This document shows, in pieces, positions 44,154-55,440 of a DNA stretch of 64,000 nucleotides. The position numbers and the translations under genes were made by a program. This stretch comes from Thalassia testudinum. Taxonomy: Eukaryota > Streptophyta > Magnoliopsida > Alismatales > Hydrocharitaceae. The number at the start of each line of letters is the position of its first letter. Position 1 is the first letter of the stretch. The notes under the pieces are model-generated. The model searched no databases. It worked only from the letters and a program-made list of their open reading frames with translations, and was not told the DNA's origin. The stretch is taken from assembly GCA_037157565.1 (NCBI GenBank), contig JAZHRO010000039.1, forward strand, positions 41,850,001 through 41,914,000, given 5' to 3'.

Positions 44154-46080
44154 ATGAACGGTAGGAGATCCTTAAGACCACCCTTAAGATATCCTTTAGG
44201 AATTCACTCTCGTCAAGGCCAAGCCTCGACGCCTGTGTTTGCACAGCAACCCTACCCCATCTCATCTGATTCTGAACCAAGCTCTTCTTCTTCCCCCATC
44301 ATGGCTCAGCCAGTTGAGGAAGAAAACAATATGGAGCATTAGCTCCAGCAACTCAATGACCTCTTCCAAAACTTTGTGCACCCACCGCAGCGTCCTATGA
44401 TGCGGGACCATTATAATCCCGCTGCAGTGGCCATTGAGCCTCGAGTCAGAATCCCGCCTGGAGGACCTGATTCTGAATTGAAGCCCAATATGATTCATGC
44501 TATACCTAAATTCCATGGGCTTAATTCCGAAGATCCCTTCCAGCACATCAAACAGCTAAAGCATCTGGCCCAAACTTTTGGGTCAGATGCGCAAAATCGG
44601 GATATTCTTCTCATGAAGATGTTCTCCTTTTCTCTTATGGACAAGGCCGCTCATTGGTATCAAACTCAGACCCGGCCGATCAACACTTGGGAAGAACTTC
44701 AGTTCGAATTTTTGAAAAAGTTCTTTCCCGTTGGTTGGACCAATGCCTTGCGCCATTAGATTACTCACTTCACTCAGCAAACAGGGGAACCTCTCCATGA
44801 GGCATGGGATCGCTTTCAGGATCTCATGAGAAAGTGCCCCCATCATGGAGTTCCTAAATGGAAACAGGCCTGATCTTTTTACCAGGGACTCCGTGAGGAC
44901 ATCCGTCTTTTCGTCAATGCAACCTGCGGAGGGAATATCATGGGTCAACATGAGGACACCGTGTGGGAGATTCTCGAAAACATGTGCGAGAACTCCATCA
45001 ACAATGACTCCATGGGATTATTCGACAGGATGAATACCCGCGCATCGACGAATCTTAGGGGAGCACATGAGACGCAGGGTCTGTCCGCATCAGTCGACTT
45101 GGAATTAATGGCCAATCGATTGGACAAGGTCTCAATCATTGAAAAGAAGGTGGATGAGCTGACTCAGCACCTGCAGCGAGCCACCTCTGCGCATAGCCCC
45201 TTTGCACAGCCTTCTTCCACAAGGGAGACTGTGCAAAACATTCTTCATTGATCTTCTCCTAGGATGGATCCATATCCATCATCTGATTCTCGGACTGGAA
45301 GTCCATCCGATCCTTTCTGCACCAGCCCGGGGAATTCCATCCCCCCTTTCTCTGACTCTCTGGAGGTTCCTCAGACCTGCGAGGACCTCAACGCCATCCA
45401 GAATGACCCGTTCTCCAACACCTATAACCCTGGGTGGCGAAACCATCCCAACTTTCAGTGGGTGGGAAATTCCCAAACCCAAAGACTACCCTTTCAGCTC
45501 CGCCCACAACCCTCTCGTCCTTACCAGCCACCTCAACCTCAGCCCAACCCTACTTAACCATCAGGGCCAAATCAGGATCAAATGTCCCTTATCCTTCAGA
45601 CTTTGGCTGACATTCATAGAACGAATGCGGCTATCCAAAAACAACACAAGGACGAGCTTACAGAGGTCCGAAATCAACTGGCCCAGTTGGCAAATTCTCG
45701 CCAGTCGAGCACTCTTCCTTCCCAACCTCTTCCTAACCCGAATAACGTGCCAACCCAGCGGCGCATTATGAACCCAAACCCGGGCCAAGCCCATATGATT
45801 TATCAGGCCCCCTCTGTTCCTTCACCCGACGGGACGGAGGCTTCCAGTTCTTTTGCGGGCTACCAGCAGCAACCCATCTTACCCAATCCCAATCAAAACC
45901 AAGCAGGACTTAATTCCGTGACAACCCGTAGTGGTAAAGAAACCCAAGATCCACCTTATCCAAACCATTCCTAGCCTGGTAGTGATCCCAAGCCTAGGAC
46001 GGTAATCCAGGACATTCCTATCCCTGTCCCAGATCAAAAACCTGGACCTATCCTAGAAGAACCAACCAAGGTTCCGTTTC
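44154..46080 (+). pseudogene. gag of A2
   Basis: It starts MNGRRSL, the same as A1, with an alternative Met at 44301 (MAQPVEE). The reading frame shows PNMIHAIPKFHG, KMFSFSLMDKAAHWYQ, GEPLHEAWDRF, LMANRLDKVSIIEKKVDEL, YNPGWRNHPNFQW and a Pro/Gln/Asn-rich tail. In-frame stops include TAG at 44340-44342 (CAG in A1) and TAA at 45555-45557 (CAA in A1), both C-to-T changes. Others lie near 44758, 44870, 45250 and 45972. Gag is the particle and RNA-binding protein. No zinc knuckle is visible. Confidence 0.87.
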
Positions 46081-46735
46081 CCGAGGCCTTGACCAAGGGA
46101 AAGAAGACTATCAAGCCCGTGGCACCTGAGGAGGACCTAGTCAAGCTCTTTGAGCAGGTCCACATAAACATCCCCTTGATGGATGCAATCCGCCACGTAC
46201 CGGCTTACGCACGATTCTTAAAGAATGTGTGTACACCCCAGCGTAAGCCGCGAACCAAGAGTGGGAGTCCAATTGTTCTGTCAGAGCAAGGCAGCTCTGT
46301 AATCTAAGCAGACTCCCACCCAAGGCTAAAGATCCTGGTACTCCCCTGATTTCCTGCAAAATAGGTGATACCCAATTTGATAGAGCATTGCTAGACTTAG
46401 GTGCTTCCATAAATCTGATACCCACATCCTTACTTGACCATCTAGAAGAATCTGAGCTAAAACCCACTGAGGTGACATTACAATTAACAGATCGATCTAT
46501 AAAGTCACCAAAAGGAATTCTCGAGGATGTTATTGTAAGGGTACGGGATTTCTACTTTCCTGTAGACTTTATAGTCTTAAACATGGACGCACCTGAGAAC
46601 CCTAGGGATACACCAATTATTTTAGGGAGACCTTTTTTGGCTACTACTAGAGCCAACATTAGCTGTGAGGAGGGCCAAATAGGGCTCAAATTTGGGAATC
46701 AAACCCTGAAAATCGATATATTTAAGGTCCAATAA
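46081..46735 (+). pseudogene. Aspartic protease domain of A2
   Basis: HVPAYARFLKN is followed by a break near 46305, then DLGASINLIPTSLLDH (active site), VTLQLTDRSIKSPKG, FPVDFIVLNMDAPENP and ILGRPFLATTRANI. The active-site segment is intact, but the domain is out of frame with upstream gag. It is 115 codons in its longest uninterrupted part. Function would be maturation of Gag-Pol. Confidence 0.87.
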
Positions 46736-46780
46736 GGAATCAATTGCGGTGTCATTGAGCAAATTTGTGACATTAGGGCT

Positions 46781-47995
46781 TTGGTTGATGAAACACACTT
46801 CCAAAATGACCTGATTATACCTCATCAACCACAGAAAGATCTTGACCCGCAAACAAAGGAGTCGAATCTAGATTTGGACAACCCAGTAACTCCTACCCTT
46901 GAACCTAACGTCTATGTTGAACCACCTGCCGCTGCTGATAACCCCATCCTCGAACTAAAGCCCCTTCCTGCTCACTTGAAATACATCTTTTTGGGTTCTA
47001 ATCAGACCCTTCCTGTGATTATCAATTCCAACCTCAATCCCGAACAGGAATCCCGTCTGATTGCTGTCCTCCAGCAACATCGCAGAGCCATCAGGTGGAC
47101 TCTCGATGATTTGACTGGAATAAGTCCTTATTGTACTCATCATATCTATTCAAAAGAGGGCACACGACCTTCTCGTGAAATGCAGAGACGCTTGAACACC
47201 AATCTGCAGGAGGTCGTGAAGAAGGAGATCATCAAGTGGTTAGATGCCGAGATCATCTACCCGATCTCCGATAGTCGTTGGGTGAGCCCAATTCAGGTCG
47301 TGCCTAAAAAGGCAGGACTCACCACTATAACGACTGAAATCGGAGAAGTCATTCCTACCCAATTAGCCAACTCGTGGAGAGTCTGTATAGATTACCGCTG
47401 ACTCAATTCCTCCACGAAGAAGGATCATTTCCCACTACCTTTCATTGATCAGATTCTTGAAAAACTAGCGGGAAATAGGTTCTTCTACTTTCTTGACGGG
47501 TACTCCAGTTACAACCAAGTGGCAATCCATCCTGAGGACCAAGAAAAGACCATGTTCACCTGCCCCTTCGGAACATACGCTTTTCGAAGGATGCCTTTCG
47601 GTCTTTGCAATGCACCCGCTACTTTTCAGCGGTGCATGCTCGCCATATTCTCAGATATGGTAGGTGACTATCTGGAAGTCTTCATGGATGACTTTTCAGT
47701 TTTTGGAGCATCATTTGACGATTGCCTCCAACACTTCGTCCAGATACTCAGGCGGTGCATCGATGTGAATTTGGTTCTTTCTTGGGAAAAGAGCCATTTC
47801 ATGGTGCCTGAGGGAATTGTCCTGGGACATTTAATTTCGGAAAAGGGCATCCAGGTGGATCGAGCTAAGGTTGATCTGATCTCTCGCCTTCCTATACCAA
47901 GCTCGATCAGGGGCATCCGTTCTTTTCTGGGGCACGTCGATTTTTACCATCGTTTCATTCCTGATTTCTCGAAAATCACGTGCCCCTTGACTTCT
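46781..47995 (+). pseudogene. Reverse transcriptase domain of A2
   Basis: A 206-codon open stretch carries the linker (LELKPLPAHLKYIFLG) and RT start (WVSPIQVVPKKAGLT, WRVCIDYR). It is broken by TGA at 47399-47401 in the YRRLN motif, then continues with DHFPLPFIDQI, GYSSYNQVAIHPEDQEKT, MPFGLCNAPATFQRCM, FMDDFSVFG (active site at 47681-47692), GHLISEKGIQVD and RSFLGHVDFYHRFIPDFSK. Catalytic Asp residues are present. Confidence 0.92.
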
Positions 47996-48429
47996 CTTCC
48001 CTCTAAGGATGTACCCTTTGAAATCTCCAAGGAATGCGCACTAGCCTTTGAAAACCTTCGTGACCGAGTAACCCAGGCACCTATCCTACATCCCCTGACT
48101 GGTCTCAACCCTTTGAGATCATGTGCGATGCATCTGATTTCGCTGTAGGAGCTGTCCTGGGGCAGAAAGCTGACGGAAAACCTGTGGTCATCTACTACGC
48201 TAGCAAGACACTTGACGAGGCTCAGCGTAACTATACGGTTACGAAGAAAGAGCTGCTAGCCGTAGTATTTGCCTTTGAAAAATTCCGATCGTATCTCCTG
48301 GGTTCCCATGTCATCATCTACTCAGATCACGCAGCTGTAAGGCATCTCCTTGCCAAGAAGGACGCGAAGCCCCGACTAATTCGTTGGATCTTACTATTGT
48401 AAGAATTCGATCTTGAGATTCGCGACAAG
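47996..48429 (+). pseudogene. RNase H domain of A2
   Basis: The domain includes [30 protein letters not shown] and [11 protein letters not shown], so the Asp-Glu-Asp catalytic set is readable, unlike in A1. A frame change lies near 48110 and a TAA at 48400-48402 replaces a CAA (A1: TTGCAAGAATTC). It is followed by the connection VADHLSRLP. Confidence 0.88.
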
Positions 48430-49818
48430 GTGGGAAAGCAGAATGTGGTAGCCGACCATCTGTCCCGTCTTCCTTCTGAGATTATCAACCCTTTCGGACC
48501 CATCACGGAATATTTTCCTGATGAGCACCTGCTGACTATCGGTACTAGACTTCCATGGTTTGCTGAGATAGTAAACTACTTGGCATCTCATCAGATCCCA
48601 TCTGATTGGCCGAAGGCCAAGAAAGACAAATTGCATTCTGATGCCAAGTATTACATCTGGGAAGACCCGTACCTTTTCCGCATAGGTGCTGATCAAGTCA
48701 TCCGGAGATGTGTCCCGGAGGAGGAAATCAACAATATTCTCTCTTTCTGCCATGACCAGGCATGCGGTGGCCATTTCTCTGGGCAAAAACCGCATCAAAA
48801 GTCCTCCAGTGCGGCTTTTACCGGCCAACGCTGTTCAAAGACGCATACAGTCACTGCAAGGCATGCAGTCGTTGCCGGACTTTAGGCAACATGAGCCGTC
48901 GCGACATGATGCCTTTGCAACCGATTCTCGTATGTGAAATCTTTGATGTTTAGGGGATTGATTTTATAGGCCCCTTTCCTGCTTCGGATGGTTTCGAATA
49001 CATTCTGCTTGCTGTGGACTACGTGTCCAAATGGATCAAAGCCATACCGACCCGAACCTGTGATCACAAAATCGTTCTTAAATTCATTCATCAAAACATT
49101 TTCTCAAGGTTCGGGATTCCTCATACTATAATCTCTGATGGGGGGACTCATTTCACAAACGCTCAATTTAGGTCATTAATGACCAAATACGGGGTGTCTC
49201 ACCGAATCTCTACTCCTTACCACCCCCAAACTAATGGTCTAGCTGAGCTGTCAAATCGGGAGATCAAGAAAATCCTGCAGGTCACTGTTCGGCCTGACAG
49301 GAAGGACTGGTCGTCCCGCCTTCCAGAAGCCTTGTGGGCCTATAGGACCGCCCACAAAACCCAATTAGGCATGTCTCCCTTTAGACTGGTATATGGGAAG
49401 GCGTGTCACCTTCCCGTAGAACTGGAGCATAAAGCCTATTGGGTAGTACGGAACTGTAATCTAGATCTTTCGAAGGCTGGAACCCACAGAAAACTTCAAA
49501 TCAGCGAGATCGATGAATTACGCCTAGACACGTATGACAACTCACGAATCTACAAGGAGCGGGTTAAAGCCTTCCATCACAAGTATATCTCGAGAAAGAT
49601 CTTTCATCCTGGTCAGAAGGTCCTACTCTTTGATGCCCGACTCAAACTTTTCCCTGGAAAGCTGCAATCCAAGTGGGTCGGACCATATTTAGTCTGACAA
49701 GTTTTTGGAAATGGAGCCATCGAAATCAGTCTGCTTAGCCACGATTCCGAACCTTTCATCGTGAACGGTCAGAGACTCAAACCGTTCATTGATGTAACTT
49801 CTACTGATTTGGCTTAAT
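48430..49818 (+). pseudogene. Integrase of A2
   Basis: The zinc module CHDQACGGHFS is followed, after a frameshift near 48790, by CKACSRC. The core motifs are [13 protein letters not shown] (first Asp), [13 protein letters not shown] (second Asp) and [15 protein letters not shown] (Glu). The C-terminal region has [14 protein letters not shown] and [13 protein letters not shown], with the last recognised residues near 49815. TAG at 48951-48953 replaces the Trp codon TGG of A1, and TGA at 49695-49697 replaces an Arg codon. It is full-length in extent but cannot be translated through. Confidence 0.9.
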
Positions 49819-51385
49819 CATCTTATATCCTCCATTCCCCTTGAGCTTATTGCGTCCAGCCGATAGCGTAAAACTCAGCGCTTAAAGGGAGGCAGCCCGT
49901 CATTTTCTTGAAAATATAAAACCTTTTTCACACCTTTGTGCACTTAAGGTTCGCCCTTATAGACAGCCGACTCCACCTCAGATGCCTGCATCTGAGATTA
50001 GAAATCATCCGTAACAATCATCCTGACCCATTCACTCATCAAAACATCTGTCTTAAGGAATGAACTAAATAAATAAAAAACCCCTTAAGTCACAATGAGG
50101 ACATTGCAAACCTTAGGCATGGGAGGGTATAAAAGTGCAAAACTTGTAAGAAAAGATTTTAAATAAAAGATTCACATATGCCAAAACACCATAAAAATTA
50201 AAATTTTTTCGAAAAAAAAAAGAAGAATAAGAAGAGAAAGGAAATTTTGTGAGAGAAGGAAACGAAACAAAATGAAAAAGGAGTGCAAAAATGAAAGAAA
50301 AGAGTGATAGTCATTAGTAAGAAATTAAGGAATTGACCTAAGTTCTAGACCTTATTCAAGAAAAGAAATGAAAAGTGTATGGTGAGATTAGTAAGAATGC
50401 AAACTTTAGGCATTCTTGGATAGACTCTTAGTACCCATTAAGATCTAGACATTCCTCAAGAGGTTGAGGAAAATGAAAAGCCTAAGTATTAGGTCCAAGG
50501 CATAGGGAGTATTTGTCCTCATTAACTAACTTTTGGTTTACGGGACTCAGTAACCTAAGCACCCTAACCTCACACGCAGCTTGGTTCAGTAAGCGTAAAA
50601 ATCAAAATCACGCAGAAGCATCACAAAATTCTAAAAACTACACCTAGAGTAGGAGCGACCGATCAACACAAGTTGATTTGGACGAGTTCCCAGCGTAGAG
50701 AGGCGGGAAATTCCCTCGAAGATGCGTAACAAAATATCATCTCCTCAGTGCTTGTCTCTTAGGATATTTACATATCCTACTGGGGGCATGTAAGCACTCT
50801 GCTGGTTCAGATTCCATGGATGGCATTATCACGAAGTGTCAATTGCCAGGGTCTGGATTCGGCCACGGAACACCATGGATGGGATTATCTCGAAATCTTA
50901 ATAGCCAGGGTTCCGGGGGTTGCCATGGGCGGTGCTATCTCAAAGCATCGATTGCCAGGAACCCTTGAGGATTGATGATGGGAGCAAGGAATCTGATACA
51001 GACCGTGTTGAAAAGCCAATCCTAAGCTAGAATTAAAAAGAAAAAGAGAGAGAAAACTCTCCAAACAAAAAAAAATTTCTATCTCTCTCTCTTATAAAAC
51101 GCACTGCGAACTGAGCCAGGGCTAAAATCATTTCAAACACGGGTGCTTTAACCACAAAGTCCAATAGACCTTAGGTTAGTTCTTGTGTGCCTTAAAAACC
51201 TTTGCCAAAGACTGAGGTTGAGGCTAGACAAATCTGGATCTTGATTGGTACTAGAGTACCTTTTAGGCTTATGGTCAGTATTCTAACCTAATCTAAGTTC
51301 AAATGAAAAAGCACTTATCTGAAGTTATTAAAAACATCATGGTCTAGAACAAAGGTTAAACCTTAAGTTTTTGCTAAGGTTATCT
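49819..51385 (+). other. 3' non-coding region of A2
   Basis: This corresponds to A1 17477-19057. It contains the AAACTCAGCGCTTAAAGGGA block near 49868, an A-rich stretch (50165-50300), the hairpin and triple repeat (50761-50965), and no env-like frame. At 51385 it runs directly into the LTR interior: the last part of this region, the polypurine tract and the first 122 bp of the LTR are deleted. Confidence 0.6.
50761..50965 (+). repeat. Conserved hairpin and three-copy repeat in A2 3' region
   Basis: The inverted pair AGGATAT/ATATCCT spans 50761-50778. CCATGG units begin at 50814, 50873 and 50923. The A1 counterpart (17885-18102) is strikingly alike for non-coding sequence, sharing GGGGCATGTAAGCACTCTGC and CTGGTTCAGAT. 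Confidence 0.6.
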
Positions 51386-53946
51386 GTCATAAGGGGTAAA
51401 AATGCAATTTCACCAACACAATCAGCAAACAGGGTAACTCAGGGTCCAAACATAGGTCAAACTAACCTAATAAGGAAAGTGGGAAGATTTGATCCAACAA
51501 GGGCTACAGCAACTCCACGGAATTAAATGACATTCTGTAACCCTAAAACAAATCCACTTCAATTCACGAGGTTCGAGGCAAAGTAAAAATAGACTAAGCC
51601 CTCTAACATTCATAGAAAAATAATTTCTATGGTCTAGAACCTTCAATTTGGCCTTGGGAACCCATTTTGACCTACATTGAGAATCAAGCCCAATTAATGA
51701 TTTAATTTAGATTTTTACGTAAATTGGCCGTTCAAACAAGGTCTGACCTAAAAATAAAATTTACCATTACAATCCTTAGGTCTCATTTAGTCATGCATAA
51801 AAACTTGAGCCTAAGAAGAGACCTTCTTGACTAACTTTGCATTTTGGTCCTCATCTATTACTTTTTGACCCTCAACTTTTGAAATCCTCGCATTTTGGCC
51901 CCTAGGTTCTTCATCGTTCTTTGCACTTAGGTACCCCTGCAAATCTCTGAGCAGCGCCATGCTCCGGCGACTTCGCGCGGAGCATGCGTCGCGCAGGGTG
52001 AGGGAGGCCCTCTACCAGTTGAACCGGGTGTTCCCTGCGACGTCTGCTGTTGCAGGGACACCACCATGACCTTTGCCATCGCCCACACCTTCCGTGCGAA
52101 CGTGTGGAAGGTATGGGTTGCAACTCCGACCATTCTTCGGCAAGGGAGGCACATCGCCTCCCTGCGCCCACCCCTCCATCTTCGCCTTTATAGGGACCGC
52201 CGTCGCCAGCCGACGGGGGCAACTCGGTCCTGACGGAGAAAAACCCCCAATTTTCCCCTCTTCCCACTCCGGCAGAAACCCACCAGCTCCGGCGGCTCCT
52301 CCGTCTCGTCGCTCTACTGCAATACCAGCAGCAGAGACACCTTCGCCCGCTCTTCCCGCGTCGCGCCGTACCCAGCACGCGCCCTCCCACTCTCTTCCTT
52401 GCCGCCACCCTCTCCCTCTGGGTATCTTCTTCTCCGGCGACAGTCGATACGACTGCCGCCCTGCTCCGGCCCTTTCATCCCTATAACTAGGTCAGAACTA
52501 CTCCCCATCTCCCCCTCTTTCTTTTACTCACTGTCTTTCATTCAATTAAACCCTCGACCGCTCCTGTCCACCGTCACCTTCTTCGTCTCCAACCACCCTC
52601 CGGCGAGACGCTCCCATCGCTCCGCCGCCCCACACGCCTCGCCGACCCTCGCATAACCTCCGCCTCATCACGCTGAACAACCTCCGCCCACCCACTGCCA
52701 CTCTACACCCACTCATCGCTCCCCCGAACACACCCACACCTCCGGTCACAGGGCGACCTATGCACGCACTCCTAGGCCGCCCCACGACCTGCTGCACCTC
52801 GCACCACCTTCACCGTGCCACAGCGAAGGTCCCCCGCTGATCTGATTAGGCCGAGAGGCCCTTTTTCGTGTCTGGCTGTTTCGACGCCCGACCGCCATTG
52901 CCGCTGCATTGAAGCAACTCCACGCACGCTCCAAGTGCTGCGAGGTTGGGAGGATAGTGCGAAGGCAGCTAACCCAGCAATCGACGCGAATAGAGCCTGC
53001 AGCTGAGGAAGCGAAGCTGCGGTCTGCTGCGGGCACGTGCGAGAAGAGCGCTGAAGATGGTCCCACATCGTGAGTTTACTAAACCCCGCAGTAGTATAAA
53101 TTGATTTTGTGCTTTCTACTGGTCGCCTCCGAAAGCACTGGGGTGAGGTCCCGCACCCACTCACCCGCCCGGTCTGCGAGCTCATCACGCGGATCCGGCG
53201 AATCCGACCCGACCCAATCTGAGCACACCTCGCGCATCACCCACACACCGGTGCGCCTGGTCACGGGCGCGAAACCCGACCCGATTACCCACGGCTCTTG
53301 GAGAGCGTCCTGTGAGTGCTTTACTGAGAGAGAGACGTGCGGGTATAGGGACAGGGTAGGTTTTGCTCTTTGTGCAGGGATAGGGTGCGAGAAGAAGAAA
53401 GAAGAAGAAGAAGGAAGAAGGAAGAAGACTGCAGGAAGAAGAAAGAAGAAGAAGAAGAAGACTGCGAGAAGAAAGAAAGAAGACTGAGAGAAGAAGGAAG
53501 AAGAAGAAGAAGCACAAGGGAAGCACTGTAGCAGACACCACTTAAGCCGTCTGATTGAGAAATCAGACAATGGATGAAGCTCTGCAAACAAAGCAAAGAA
53601 GAAGAAAAAGAAAAGAAAAGGTGTCGCAGTTGAAAGCAGAAAGAAGGAAGAAAGAAGAAGAAAAGAAAAGAAGATAAAAAAGATAAAGGAGAGAAGAAGA
53701 AGACAAGCAAAGAGAGAAAGAAGAGAAGAAGAAAAAGCTAAGAAACAAAATCTACCTCTCTCTCTCTCTTATTTTTGTAATAAAAGCATTATATTTCTAA
53801 AATTCTAATAGCTCCCTAAGTTCGACCTCGGAAGAAAAATATTTTTGAGTAAAATTGTAATGGTGGCAATGATGACAAATTATAGATATTTTATCTGTAC
53901 CACAACGACATTACTATAACAAACAAAAGACCTAGCTTCGATCGCA
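51386..53946 (+). mobile_element. 3' LTR of A2, 5'-truncated
   Basis: It matches the 5' LTR from its base 123 (GTCATAAGGGG) to the end (CTTCGATCGCA). It contains USE/TATA (53060-53102), CTTTATAGG (52187-52194) and the GAA-rich tract. The missing 122 bp and polypurine tract show a deletion across the LTR start. Confidence 0.88.
53060..53102 (+). promoter_or_regulatory. snRNA-type USE plus TATA pair, A2 3' LTR
   Basis: A perfect GTCCCACATCG (53060-53070) is followed after 24 bp by TATAAATT (53095-53102). The first later T4 in a GGTTTTGC context is at 53361-53364. Confidence 0.6.
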
Positions 53947-54180
53947 CTTATGTAGGTGGTCAGGCTTATGTTATTGTATCTTCTACCCAAACTGTGCTGA
54001 ATCTTTTGATAGGTCAAGTGAGTTTCGATTGGGATCTGACTGACCCGAGATGAGGCAGGCTACGTCAATTCCACCTGCATACCCTATAGTTGGTTGGTCG
54101 AGTCCTCCATCAAGTCATATGCGAACTTTTGAATCCATAAATAATTTTTACCTCTGGTCATATTGGTAATTCTATCCAAA
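53947..54180 (+). mobile_element. Fragment of element G, forward
   Basis: GTAGGTGGTCAGGCTTAT through GTCATATGCGAACTTTTG aligns with 7330-7515 in G. It directly follows the A2 LTR end. Confidence 0.6.
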
Positions 54181-55440
54181 AATATCCTCATTCCTGGATC
54201 AAATGCAAACTTAATTAGGGACGGAAAGTGTAAGGGACAATGTGAGGAACGTAACAAGAACTTAAAAAGTCAAAATTTTAAGAAGTCATTTCACTCCCTT
54301 TCTTAGAAGCGGGAATAGGAGGTTGAACGAAACCAAGTTCTCTAAACGTCCATCGCGAAGAATAGATGTATCGGTTTATCGGTGATCAGGGGGTAAAACT
54401 AACCCATGGAAACACCCTTGAGATTGCTGACTTACTTGACGAAGTGTTTACAGGCAAATCAAAAATTTGCAGGAAAGATCCATCTAAGTTTTTTTTTTTT
54501 TTTTTGCAGAAAATGATCATTATTATCAAAAATATCCAGAAAGGAATTGATTCACGATGAAAATAAACATAAGAATTCTCGGTGAAGAAGAAATAAGAAA
54601 TATCTTTTAAAATAAAAATAGTCGAGCTGCTGCTTTTAGAGCTATCCGAGAAATTCTGAACAAAATCTAGAAATCAAATAAATGAGTTGAGAAAATTTTC
54701 GATCAATATGATGGTCTAAGAAAATTTGACATTGATTCTGGAAAGGACAAGGCATGTCCAAGAATTACGTTATGATTTCTTCCTTGATTTAAACCGCAAG
54801 TCTGAGAAATCTTATTCTGAAAAATCTTTCAAGAAATCTTCTTAGATGGGATGATTTATCGATTAAACCCGATGTTTGGTGAATGAGCCGAGAACGAATA
54901 CTAGACAAAGTATTCGGCAAATTAACTCAAAGGGATTTTCCATTTTTCCTTACGTCCAGATTCTTTCCTTTTTAATAAAATTATTTCAAAGAAAAAACCA
55001 AAAAACGATTAACAACAAAGTCTCCACCCAACCTACGAGCTTGGGGTTATAACGTCAAAAAAAAATATTTTAGATGTTTAAGCTACCTTGCGAGCTTGGG
55101 CTCGAAAAGCAAAGAGATATGCATCTTAATATATCATGCCATGTACGTTTCTAGTTAAAAAAATTATATCGAAATATTTTAATTTTTAATTAAAATATTT
55201 TAGATTCTCAAGGGGATATATGTGTTGAAAGTTAAAATATATTTGCTAAAAATTAAAATGTATCAATTAAAAATAAAAATATATTATTATATTTTAACTT
55301 TATACATGTGAAAAATAGATTTTCACTTGGAAAGTAAAAAGTGATTTTCACCTATGTATTTTAGATTTAAGATTTCGAAATTAGGATTTAAGATTTAAGA
55401 TTTAAGGTTTATGAAAAGTAATCTTACGATAGGAGACAAA
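54181..55440. other. Unidentified AT-rich sequence
   Basis: No gene, transposon end or tandem repeat was recognised. It contains an 18-T run (54489-54506), and one short frame (54366-54560, MYRFIGDQGVKLTHGN...) with no recognised domain. Near 55370-55410 the word GATTTAAGATTTAAGATT is repeated. It may be older, diverged transposon sequence. Confidence 0.3.

Larger units (their letters stand above)
40476..53946 (+). mobile_element. Athila-type Ty3/gypsy retrotransposon A2
   Basis: It has a 5' LTR (40476-43216), a tRNA-Asp primer site, gag-pol and a 3' LTR lacking its first 122 bp (51386-53946). Gene order and motifs match A1, and unlike A1 its integrase is not interrupted by another transposon. 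The left flank GGCAC and right flank CTTAT do not match. Left flank is B LTR and right flank is G sequence. Either one end was rearranged after insertion, or the copy arose by recombination between two elements. In-frame stops and frameshifts make it inactive. Confidence 0.9.

Noticed and set aside
49819..51385. env-like gene downstream of pol, as in some Athila elements
   Set aside because: No long frame or membrane segments were found here or in the A1 counterpart (17477-19057).
54366..54560. 64-codon frame starting MYRFIGDQG as a gene or organelle insert
   Set aside because: It is short, ends in a poly-Phe run from an 18-T homopolymer, and resembles no protein I could name with confidence.
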